A DNA stretch of 22,718 bases from Perkinsus olseni. Its lineage: Eukaryota; Perkinsozoa; Perkinsida; Perkinsidae. Location: positions 1-22,718 of the forward strand of contig JABANP010000684.1 in the NCBI GenBank assembly GCA_013115135.1. Reading direction: 5' to 3'. Shown here one piece after another: positions 12,341-18,759 of this stretch (its first letter is position 1; the number at the start of each line of letters is the position of its first letter). Below the pieces are notes generated by a model. The model was given only the letters and a program-made list of their open reading frames with translations. It had not been told where the DNA came from and did not search any database. A program made the position numbers and the translations under genes.

Positions 12341-12360
12341 GAATGCCATGCAGGGCATTC
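12341..12360. repeat. Stem-loop inside subunit B (copy 1 array)
   Basis: GAATGCC and GGCATTC form a perfect 7-bp stem around ATGCAG. It lies 80 bases into every B subunit. Other copies in this array are at 12643-12662, 13219-13238, 13795-13814 and 14376-14395. Together with the 19-bp palindrome at its left edge, this makes B the hairpin-rich subunit. D has a weaker 5-bp hairpin (TGACG ACTA CGTCA, first at 12942-12955). Confidence 0.85.
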
Positions 12361-12414
12361 CGAGACTATATCATGCGAGTAAAGAAAAGGTTAGATCATC
12401 AGCCTCATTGGTAG

Positions 12415-12562
12415 CAGCAGAGATTCATGTCAACCCTTCTCTCCGTCAACTCCCACTCGATATGAGTTTCCAAAGCATACGGGGGAGATACAGACCACTT
12501 CACGGCTGTGCCACTATCTCGCCCAAGTGAGGCTATGTTTGGATCATCAGCGTCACTGGTAG
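12415..12562. repeat. Hybrid C/A Sat2 subunit
   Basis: The subunit begins as C (CAGCAGAGATTCATG, then CACTTCACGGCTGTGCCAC). After CTGTGCCAC it changes to the right half of A (TATCTCGCCCAAGTGAGGC) and ends with the A-type GCGTCACTGGTAG. It is 148 bp long. The same hybrid occurs at 17943-18090 and 19341-19488. The switch point suggests one unequal exchange between a C and an A subunit, later copied with the array. Confidence 0.88.
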
Positions 12563-12996
12563 CCTACCAGTGGTAAGCGCGAAGACTGATGTCGAACCTT
12601 TTGTCCGTCGACTCCCGCGCGACATGAGTTTCCACCGCACACGAATGCCATGCAGGGCATTCCGAGACTATATCATGCGAGTAAAGAAAAGGTTAGATCA
12701 TCAGCCTCATTGGTAGCAGCAGAGATTCATGTCAACCCTTCTCTCCGTCAACTCCCACTCGATATGAGTTTCCACAGCATACGGGGGAGATACAGACCAC
12801 TTCACGGCTGTGCCACCCGAATAGGGATATATTCAGATCATCAGCGTCATTGGTAGACGTAAAGAGTAATGTCAAGCTTTTTGGCCGTCGACTCCCACGC
12901 CATATGAGTTTCCACAGCACACGAAAGTAATGAAGACCACTTGACGACTACGTCACTCGAGTAAGGAAAAGACCAGATCATCAGCCTCATTGGTAG

Positions 12997-13572
12997 CAGC
13001 AGAGATTCATGTCAACCTTTCTCTCCGTCAACCATCGGATTTCACATGAGTTTCCAGAGCACATTGAGGTGAGACAGACCACTTGACGACTATCTCGCCC
13101 AAGTGAGGCTATGTTTGGATCATCAGCGTCACTGGTAGCCTACCAGTGGTAAGCGCGAAGACTGATGTCGAACCTTTTGTCCGTCGACTCCCGCGCGACA
13201 TGAGTTTCCACCGCACACGAATGCCATGCAGGGCATTCCGAGACTATATCATGCGAGTAAAGAAAAGGTTAGATCATAAGCCTCATTGGTAGCAGCAGAG
13301 ATTCATGTCAACCCTTCTCTCCGTCAACTCCCACTCGATATGAGTTTCCACAGCATACGGGGGAGATACAGACCACTTCACGGCTGTGCCACCCGAATAG
13401 GGATATATTCAGATCATCAGCGTCATTGGTAGACGTAAAGAGTAATGTCAAGCTTTTTGGCCGTCGACTCCCACGCCATATGAGTTTCCACAGCACACGA
13501 AAGTAATGAAGACCACTTGACGACTACGTCACTCGAGTAAGGAAAAGACCAGATCATCAGCCTCATTGGTAG
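12997..13572. repeat. Sat2 HOR unit A-B-C-D (576 bp)
   Basis: Complete HOR: A 12997-13138, B 13139-13292, C 13293-13432, D 13433-13572. Subunit A here is the short form. It reads GGATTTCACATGAG, without the five bases TCGAT present in the long A at 14149-14295. The next unit (13573-14148) is almost identical; I saw CCTCATTGG changed to CCTTATTGG at the B/C boundary. Confidence 0.93.
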
Positions 13573-14148
13573 CAGCAGAGATTCATGTCAACCTTTCTCT
13601 CCGTCAACCATCGGATTTCACATGAGTTTCCAGAGCACATTGAGGTGAGACAGACCACTTGACGACTATCTCGCCCAAGTGAGGCTATGTTTGGATCATC
13701 AGCGTCACTGGTAGCCTACCAGTGGTAAGCGCGAAGACTGATGTCGAACCTTTTGTCCGTCGACTCCCGCGCGACATGAGTTTCCACCGCACACGAATGC
13801 CATGCAGGGCATTCCGAGACTATATCATGCGAGTAAAGAAAAGGTTAGATCATAAGCCTTATTGGTAGCAGCAGAGATTCATGTCAACCCTTCTCTCCGT
13901 CAACTCCCACTCGATATGAGTTTCCACAGCATACGGGGGAGATACAGACCACTTCACGGCTGTGCCACCCGAATAGGGATATATTCAGATCATCAGCGTC
14001 ATTGGTAGACGTAAAGAGTAATGTCAAGCTTTTTGGCCGTCGACTCCCACGCCATATGAGTTTCCACAGCACACGAAAGTAATGAAGACCACTTGACGAC
14101 TACGTCACTCGAGTAAGGAAAAGACCAGATCATCAGCCTCATTGGTAG
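13573..14148. repeat. Sat2 HOR unit A-B-C-D (576 bp)
   Basis: This is the second complete HOR of copy 1: A 13573-13714, B 13715-13868, C 13869-14008, D 14009-14148. It is in exact 576-bp register with the preceding unit. Its B/C boundary carries CATAAGCCTTATTGG. That variant is also found at several B/C boundaries in the second array (18230, 19628, 20204 and 20780 regions), so the variant HOR type spread by amplification. Confidence 0.93.
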
Positions 14149-14528
14149 CAGCAGAGATTCATGTCAACCTTTCTCTCCGTCAACCACCGGATTTCACTCG
14201 ATATGAGTTTCCAGAGCACATTGAGGTGAGACAGACCACTTGACGACTATCTCGCCCAAGTGAGGCTATGTTTGGATCATCAGCGTCACTGGTAGCCTAC
14301 CAGTGGTAAGCGCGAAGACTGATGTCGAACCTTTTGTCCGTCGACTCCTGCGCGACATGAGTTTCCACCGCACACGAATGCCATGCAGGGCATTCCGAGA
14401 CTATATCATGCGAGTAAAGAAAAGGTTAGATCATCAGCCTCATTGGTAGCAGCAGAAATTCATGTCAACCTTTCTCCGTCAACTCCCACTTTATATGAGT
14501 TTCCACAGCATACGGGGGAGATACAGAC
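14149..14528. repeat. Terminal Sat2 block A(long)-B-partial C
   Basis: A 14149-14295 is the long 147-bp form and reads CAACCACCGG where other A units read CAACCATCGG. B 14296-14449 has CTCCTGCGCG where others have CTCCCGCGCG. The C that follows (14450-14528) reads CCCACTTTATATGAG and is cut off after GATACAGAC. The same three private variants end the second array (21075-21456), so this edge block was duplicated as part of the macro-repeat. Copy 1 lacks two bases in the C (TTTCTCCGTC against TTTCTCTCCGTC in copy 2). Confidence 0.9.
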
Positions 14529-14592
14529 TGATTCGGAAGGCTTATACTCTTTACAGGCCGTCTTACAGTGGAGGCTGCAGAGCCTTTCAGGC

Positions 14593-14632
14593 CGTACACC
14601 GAAGAAAACGGTTAGGGGCAAGCATAAGTAAT
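14593..14632. repeat. 40-bp direct repeat, left copy (linker 1)
   Basis: The 40 bases from CGTACACCGAAGAAAA through TTAGGGGCAAGCAT to GTAAT match 15668-15707 at 37 of 40 positions (CG against TA before GTTAGG or GTTAGG-like sequence, and AAGTAAT against GAGTAAT). The right copy leads directly into the TTTAGGGGC minisatellite, while the left copy leads into unrelated sequence. The 1035 bp between the copies therefore look like an insertion within, or a recombination around, the start of the minisatellite. Confidence 0.85.
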
Positions 14633-14658
14633 CACCGCAAGGTCTGAAAAAGAAAGCG

Positions 14659-14695
14659 ATACCCGGCGTTCCGACCCTCGCCAGACGTCGGGTAT
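14659..14695. other. 11-bp stem-loop with one G-U pair
   Basis: ATACCCGGCGT (14659-14669) pairs with ACGTCGGGTAT (14685-14695) around a 15-base loop. Ten pairs are Watson-Crick and one is G-U. The duplicate lies at 21587-21623. The stem is followed by AAAGATAC and no T run, so it does not look like an intrinsic bacterial terminator. Its role is unknown. Confidence 0.6.
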
Positions 14696-14831
14696 AAAGA
14701 TACTACCACACCGCGCGGCGCTGGCTACACCACGTTATTATACGCCCTTCAGGATGTCGGCTGGATCCTAGCCGGTAAGAAAGGTCATAAATAACTGACA
14801 ATCCTTGAAAACTAGGACTAAATCCCGAGTA

Positions 14832-14843
14832 TGTACTAGTACA
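14832..14843. repeat. 12-bp perfect palindrome in linker
   Basis: TGTACTAGTACA is a perfect 12-bp palindrome, duplicated at 21760-21771. Two 10-bp palindromes that also contain CTAG lie nearby: CTAGTACTAG at 14974-14983 and CTAGCGCTAG at 15283-15292. One or two 10-bp palindromes are expected by chance in 1.3 kb, so this is only a mild excess. Confidence 0.5.
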
Positions 14844-15321
14844 ATTGTGATTCCCGGGCCCACGATTCAAGTATCACATCATCGATTCCTCACATGCTCC
14901 CCCTGAATGACAATTGGTCTTGCAGCTTTTCAACAGAAAGATCCTCAAGCTCGGATCCCTTCAGAAAACAGGGCTAGTACTAGAGTGGCCCACCACCCGA
15001 CCTAAACAAATCAGAGTCTGTGAGACAATCTAACGAGCTCCCGCTCTCCCGGATCGTGTGGCAAACTGCCACTAAAGGGCTGTCAGCGTGATCAGTGGTA
15101 GACAAACGATATATGCCATAAATTCCACGGTGATAGTGGTTACACCGACTCAAATGCCCAAGAACCTCTCCAAGACAGAAGTTCGGGTTGACGAGTCGTG
15201 AAACACGTCATGCCGTATATAACTGGCATAAAGTCATCCGTGCTAGTAGAGAGAGAAGGAAATTTATACTTAAATTACGCTACTAGCGCTAGAAAATATT
15301 AGCTTCCAGTAAATGATGCTG

Positions 15322-15594
15322 CTACGTGAGCATGCTTTCAAGAGTTTTAGCGTTCTCTGCTTCCGATACCTTCCGTAGCGAACGTTCTCGTTTACATATT
15401 TTGTACCCCCATCTACAACTTTTGGATTGTGCAAACTTATCGATGTAGCGGTATAACAACGTGAAGACCTCTATAGTATAGGGCCCATACTGGGCAGCTG
15501 TACGGCAGGCCTGATTCAGTTCGCCTACATACCCGCTCACGTGCCCCAAAGATCTAGAATGAAAGCGATTTGGCACTCTCAACTTCCTTGGCAT
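15322..15594 (-). CDS. Hypothetical small ORF in linker, copy 1 (coding doubtful)
   Basis: This is a 90-residue minus-strand ORF starting MPRKLRVPNR. It is rich in Lys and Arg and has three Cys (QACRTA, SKSCRW, KICKRE). I see no signal peptide, membrane segment or recognisable domain. The start has GCC before ATG, an acceptable eukaryotic initiation context. An identical ORF lies in the duplicated linker at 22249-22521, but the duplication is nearly identical throughout, so this is not independent support. An open frame of this length is expected about once by chance in a region of this size. I do not recognise it and assign no function. Confidence 0.2.
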   Translation of the reverse strand: MPRKLRVPNRFHSRSLGHVSGYVGELNQACRTAAQYGPYTIEVFTLLYRYIDKFAQSKSCRWGYKICKRERSLRKVSEAENAKTLESMLT

Positions 15595-15667
15595 GGCAGA
15601 AAATCAACGTATACTCTACCTAATACGTGGACACTGGTCAATAGTCCTAGAAAGCACGTATAATGGT

Positions 15668-15707
15668 CGTACACCGAAGAAAATAGTTAGGGGCAAGCAT
15701 GAGTAAT
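15668..15707. repeat. 40-bp direct repeat, right copy (linker 1)
   Basis: This is the partner of 14593-14632, with 37 of 40 bases shared. It contains the first TTAGGGGC of the minisatellite, at 15687. The equivalents in the second linker are 21521-21560 and 22595-22634. Confidence 0.85.
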
Positions 15708-15790
15708 TTAGGGGCGGTTTGAGTACTTTAGGGGCGGGTTGAGGAATTTAGGGGCGCAGCGAGAAATTTAGGGGCGGGCATGAGGAAATG
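15687..15790. repeat. 20-bp G-rich minisatellite, TTTAGGGGC type (copy 1)
   Basis: TTAGGGGC recurs at 15687, 15708, 15728, 15748 and 15768, a spacing of 20 to 21 bp. A typical unit is TTTAGGGGCGGGTTGAGGAA, and the units differ in the bases between the G blocks. The TTAGGG core resembles eukaryotic telomere repeats, but the 20-bp period and the fixed GGGGC are not those of a simple telomere array. The G blocks lie on the plus strand and could form G-quadruplex structures. An isolated TTTAGGGGG lies further right at 15954-15962. Confidence 0.88.
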
Positions 15791-16000
15791 GCGGTACGGC
15801 GCTGGGTGGACGTGGAGCGGATGGTGGAAGCAAAACGAAAATATAGAGCGCCTCCACGGTGTTTCTTGAGGGAGGAAATTGGACGATCAGAAGAGCTTAA
15901 GGGGCTACTAAAGGTCAAGGGGAAAATTTCTTGGATGAAACAGACTCCAAGAGCTTTAGGGGGTAATTGCGAATCTTGGTTACTGCTGACGAAACCGTAA
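15788..16000 (+). CDS. Hypothetical 70-residue ORF at the minisatellite edge (coding doubtful)
   Basis: The ORF begins at the last bases of the minisatellite with ATG in GAAATGGCG, which has a purine at -3 and G at +4. The product begins MAVRRWVDVERMVEAKRKYR and is short and strongly basic. I recognise no domain, and there is no signal peptide or membrane segment. Upstream is the purine-rich minisatellite, with no clear promoter. The second macro-repeat copy reaches exactly this ATGG at the window end (22715-22718), so it cannot be tested whether the ORF recurs there. It could be a first exon, a degenerate element fragment or chance. Confidence 0.2.
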   Translation: MAVRRWVDVERMVEAKRKYRAPPRCFLREEIGRSEELKGLLKVKGKISWMKQTPRALGGNCESWLLLTKP

Positions 16001-16193
16001 GATACGCTGGGCCTGGCGGGGCCGCCTGAACGTTCGATGGCAGTATGTCCTTACTATGGCTGCTCATACCAGCATGGCCGGCTAGGCAGGCTCCAGAGGA
16101 TATGATATTCGACCCGGTATCTTGGAGGGAGATGATAACGAGTATCGTCGAGATGACGTTACTGGCGTCAGTAGGAGGACCCTTGGCGGACTG

Positions 16194-16212
16194 CTGAGTA
16201 GCCGCTACTCAG
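16194..16212 (+). other. 8-bp perfect hairpin
   Basis: CTGAGTAG (16194-16201) and CTACTCAG (16205-16212) pair perfectly around CCG. The TGA that interrupts the open frame of 16045-16575 is bases 2 to 4 of this stem. Function is unknown. Confidence 0.6.
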
Positions 16213-16459
16213 GTCCTTGGGGTGGTGATACTGCGGTCGAGTATACTGCCCGAAACGTGGAAGAAGCCTCATGAGAAGTCGAAGAAGTATTCCCGCACCT
16301 CGGCGGAGCTCTTGCTAGTGGTAGGTCGGCTTGGGTGGTTTGAGAATGCTTGTTCCATCTCGCGAACTCCTCAGTTTTGGACGGGCTTGCGTCGATCAGG
16401 CAATCCACAACTCCCTGGTGGTCGTGCTCTCCCTGATATCATACTACGCTGCTCCCCTA

Positions 16460-16483
16460 CTCACCAGTCGAGGGACTGGTGGG
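16460..16483 (+). other. 10-bp hairpin with GAGG loop
   Basis: CTCACCAGTC (16460-16469) pairs with GACTGGTGGG (16474-16483) around the loop GAGG. Eight pairs are perfect Watson-Crick (16462-16469 with 16474-16481), extended by one U-G and one C-G pair. No T run follows. Function is unknown. Confidence 0.6.
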
Positions 16484-16908
16484 CGCTTCGTGCCTTCGCC
16501 TTCGAGATCGGCTACGAGGTGTTCGATACAGTTCACACCAACAGACGTAGTGAAGGCACAGCGGATCGAGCGTGATTTATCAACATTGATTCATCACCTC
16601 TGTTGTGGCAGGGCGTTACGACCAGAGACGTAGAAATTGGAAGAACTTATTGAGTTAGCATTATCTATGGCGCTGGAGTGGCACGAAGGCTCGAACGCCC
16701 TCCCCGTGTAGACAAATTCCCGGCAGGATCAACATTGAAAATGAGTTCCACGATTATTTCGCTTCAGGTTTGTCCCCGGACGCGTTAATCCACCACATCT
16801 GCTCACCGGTAGCAATAATAACATCAGCTTTCACCAAGTCTGACATCCGTCTACTTCTCCACTTGGCCGTATGTATGGATGTATCCGGGGCGTGGTTGGC
16901 GGGCTGTA

Positions 16909-17644
16909 AAGACATGCCGTCTTGCGTTACACCACTCAACATTGGCGACGGGGTATTATTAGTTCTCGGAAGCATTCACTCACAACTAAGTAGGTTATGG
17001 ATGTCTCGAAGACATGCCGTCTTGCGTTACACCGCTCAACATTGGCGACGGGGTATTATTAGTTCTCGGAAGCATTCACTCACAACTCAGTAGGTTATCG
17101 ATGTCTCGAAGACATGCCGTCTTGCGTTCCACCACTCAACCTTGGCGACGGGGTATTATTGGTTCCCGGAAACATTCACTCACAACTAAGTAGGTTATCG
17201 ATGTCTCGAAGGCATGCCGTCTCGCGTTCCAGTACTCAATCTTGGCGACGGGGTATTATTAGTTCTCGGAAGCATTCACTCACAACTCAGTAGGTTATCG
17301 ATGTCTCGAAGACATGCCGTCTTGCGTTCCACCACTCAACCTTGGCGACGGGGTATTATCAGTTCTCGCAAGCACTCACTTGCAACTAAGTAGGTTATCG
17401 ATGTCTCGAAGACATGCCGTCTTGCGTTCCACCACTCAACATTGGCGACGGGGTATTATTAGTTCTCGGAAGCATTCACTCACAACTAAGTAGGTTATGG
17501 ATGTCTCGAAGACATGCCGTCTTGCGTTCCACCGCTCAACATTGGCGACGGGGTATTATTAGTTCTCGGAAGCATTCACTTGCAACTCAGTAGGTTATCG
17601 ATGTCTCGAAGACATGCCGTCTTGCGTTCCACCACTCAACCTTG
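16909..17644. repeat. Sat1 short array at the second macro-repeat
   Basis: Sat1 resumes abruptly at AAGACATGCCGTCTTGCG after single-copy sequence and runs for about seven units. The TTGGCGAC block recurs exactly every 100 bp (unit positions 16939, 17039, 17139, 17239, 17339, 17439, 17539), ending in a truncated unit at 17639-17644. All units are of the diverged edge type (CATTGG, TTATGGATG, AACTCAGTAGG). From 17413 to the end, the array is identical base for base to 11885-12116 of the first array. Further left the two differ in which variants they carry. Confidence 0.96.
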
Positions 17645-17779
17645 CAGAGATTCATGTCAACCTTTCTCTCCGTCAACCATCGGATTTCACTCGATATGAG
17701 TTTCCAGAGCACAGTGAGGTGAGACAGACCGCTTGACGACTATCTCGCCCAAGTGAGGCTATGTTTGGATCATCAGCGT

Positions 17780-17798
17780 CACTGGTAGCCTACCAGTG
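17780..17798. repeat. 19-bp palindrome at A/B boundaries (copy 2 array)
   Basis: Same sequence as 12252-12270. Further copies are at 18082-18100, 19178-19196, 19480-19498, 20056-20074, 20632-20650 and 21213-21231. With the copies in the first array, this makes twelve in the window, all at the start of a complete B subunit. Confidence 0.85.
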
Positions 17799-17868
17799 GT
17801 AAGCGCGAAGACTGATGTCGAACCTTTTGTCCGTCGACTCCCGCGCGACATGAGTTTCCACCGCACAC

Positions 17869-17888
17869 GAATGCCATGCAGGGCATTC
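17869..17888. repeat. Stem-loop inside subunit B (copy 2 array)
   Basis: Same GAATGCC and GGCATTC stem as 12341-12360. Further copies are at 18171-18190, 18686-18705 (in the C/B hybrid), 19267-19286, 19569-19588, 20145-20164, 20721-20740 and 21302-21321. This makes thirteen copies in the window with no change in the stem that I could see. Confidence 0.85.
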
Positions 17889-18523
17889 CGAGACTATATC
17901 ATGCGAGTAAAGAAAAGGTTAGATCATCAGCCTCATTGGTAGCAGCAGAGATTCATGTCAACCCTTCTCTCCGTCAACTCCCACTCGATATGAGTTTCCA
18001 AAGCATACGGGGGAGATACAGACCACTTCACGGCTGTGCCACTATCTCGCCCAAGTGAGGCTATGTTTGGATCATCAGCGTCACTGGTAGCCTACCAGTG
18101 GTAAGCGCGAAGACTGATGTCGAACCTTTTGTCCGTCGACTCCCGCGCGACATGAGTTTCCACCGCACACGAATGCCATGCAGGGCATTCCGAGACTATA
18201 TCATGCGAGTAAAGAAAAGGTTAGATCATAAGCCTTATTGGTAGCAGCAGAGATTCATGTCAACCCTTCTCTCCGTCAACTCCCACTCGATATGAGTTTC
18301 CACAGCATACGGGGGAGATACAGACCACTTCACGGCTGTGCCACCCGAATAGGATATATTCAGATCATCAGCATCATTGGTAGACGTAAAGAGTAATGTC
18401 AAGCTTTTTGGCCGTCGACTCCCACGCCATATGAGTTTCCACAGCACACGAAAGTAATGAAGACCACTTGACGACTACGTCACTCGAGTAAGGAAAAGAC
18501 CAGATCATCAGCCTCATTGGTAG

Positions 18524-18759
18524 CAGCAGAGATTCATGTCAACCTTTCTCTCCGTCAACTCCCACTCGATATGAGTTTCCACAGCATACGGGGGAGATAC
18601 AGACCACTTCACGGCTGTGCCACCCGAATAGGGATATATTCAGATTTCCGTCGACTCCCGCGCGACATGAGTTTCCACCGCACACGAATGCCATGCAGGG
18701 CATTCCGAGACTATATCATGCGAGTAAAGAAAAGGTTAGATCATCAGCCTCATTGGTAG
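18524..18759. repeat. Hybrid C/B Sat2 subunit (236 bp)
   Basis: The subunit starts with an A-like left end (CAACCTTTCTCTCCGTCAAC), continues as C through GGGATATATTCAGAT (to 18645), then switches to the interior of B at TTCCGTCGACTCCCGCGCG and ends as B at 18759. The B part lacks the 19-bp left-edge palindrome but keeps the internal stem-loop (18686-18705). It is the only hybrid of this kind in the window and marks an out-of-phase recombination. Confidence 0.88.

Larger units (their letters stand above)
12117..14528. repeat. Sat2 higher-order satellite array, copy 1
   Basis: This is a tandem array of four related subunits. Each ends in GATCATCAGC followed by a TCA-TGGTAG block and contains a central ATGAGTTTCCA block. 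Subunit order here is A, B, C/A hybrid, B, C, D, A, B, C, D, A, B, C, D, A, B, partial C. Subunit boundaries after GGTAG fall at 12260, 12414, 12562, 12716, 12856, 12996, 13138, 13292, 13432, 13572, 13714, 13868, 14008, 14148, 14295 and 14449. The full HOR is 142+154+140+140 = 576 bp. The first A lacks its first three bases at the Sat1 junction. The last C stops at about 14528, where the linker starts. Apparent ORFs on both strands recur only because the 576-bp unit is divisible by three. Confidence 0.96.
14529..15790. other. Linker after Sat2, copy 1 (about 1.26 kb)
   Basis: This is non-satellite sequence between the truncated Sat2 edge and the single-copy region. It contains a 40-bp direct repeat (14593-14632 and 15668-15707), a stem-loop (14659-14695), perfect palindromes based on CTAG (14832-14843, 14974-14983, 15283-15292), one unconvincing ORF on the minus strand (15322-15594) and a G-rich minisatellite at its right end. 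The whole linker recurs at 21457-22718 with a single difference that I could see, a C run of five (14899 region) against four. Such near-identity means either recent duplication or ongoing homogenisation, so conservation between the copies is not evidence of function. Confidence 0.9.
11885..15791. repeat. Macro-repeat, copy 1 of a tandem segmental duplication
   Basis: This segment (Sat1 edge, Sat2 array, linker, minisatellite) matches 17413-22718 in the same order and orientation. The offset is 5528 bp up to the Sat2 expansion, 6926 bp after it, 6928 bp after a 2-bp indel and 6927 bp after a 1-bp indel. Apart from these indels, the extra 1399 bp and scattered subunit variants, the copies look nearly identical. 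The left boundary is where Sat1 variants begin to differ (AAGGCATGCC against AAGACATGCC at 11884). Confidence 0.93.
16045..16575 (+). pseudogene. Unrecognised frame interrupted by one TGA
   Basis: One plus-strand frame is open from ATG at 16045 (MSLLWLLIPAWPARQAPEDM) for 50 codons, stops at TGA 16195-16197, and continues open for 125 more codons to TGA at 16573-16575. The second part has no internal ATG. The N-terminus has a hydrophobic stretch, LLWLLIPAWPA. No family is recognised. A second frame is open over the same stretch (ATG 16346 to 16633, 95 residues), so at most one of them is real. The TGA lies inside a perfect hairpin (16194-16212). This could be a decayed gene, a stop that is read through, a sequencing error or chance; chance is a serious possibility. 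Confidence 0.18.
15791..16908. other. Single-copy segment between macro-repeats
   Basis: These 1.1 kb occur only once in the window and contain no satellite or minisatellite unit. The segment holds short ORFs in all plus frames (15788-16000, 16045-16575 with one internal stop, 16346-16633) and two strong hairpins (16194-16212 and 16460-16483). I found no reverse transcriptase, transposase, integrase, tRNA or rRNA signature, and no terminal inverted repeats. It may be a decayed gene or transposable-element remnant, or non-coding DNA. From about 16640 to 16908 I see no ORF or structure of note. Confidence 0.7.

Noticed and set aside
14655..14705. Two 11-base matches (GTTCCGACCCT and TATAAAGATAC) to what I recall of ColE1-type plasmid origins
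   Set aside because: The matches are short, in a different order and spacing, and not extended by surrounding sequence. Chance is the likelier reading; an alignment of 14600-14800 to vector sequences would settle it.
14529..15790. LTR or solo-LTR interpretation of the linker
   Set aside because: I saw no TG...CA ends with a short target-site duplication and no primer binding site or polypurine tract next to a coding region. The 40-bp direct repeats are too long for a target-site duplication and contain minisatellite sequence.
15687..15790. True telomere array
   Set aside because: The TTAGGGG blocks are 20-21 bp apart with variable sequence between them, and in copy 1 they are followed by more than 6 kb of other sequence.
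16205..16408. Minus-strand ORF of 67 residues in the single-copy segment
   Set aside because: It overlaps open frames on the other strand, has no recognisable motif, and is of a length expected by chance.
16873..16881. Possible extra Sat1 fragment (TATGGATGT) just left of the short Sat1 array
   Set aside because: Only nine bases match, and the distance to the array start is wrong by about 22 bases. A chance match is adequate.
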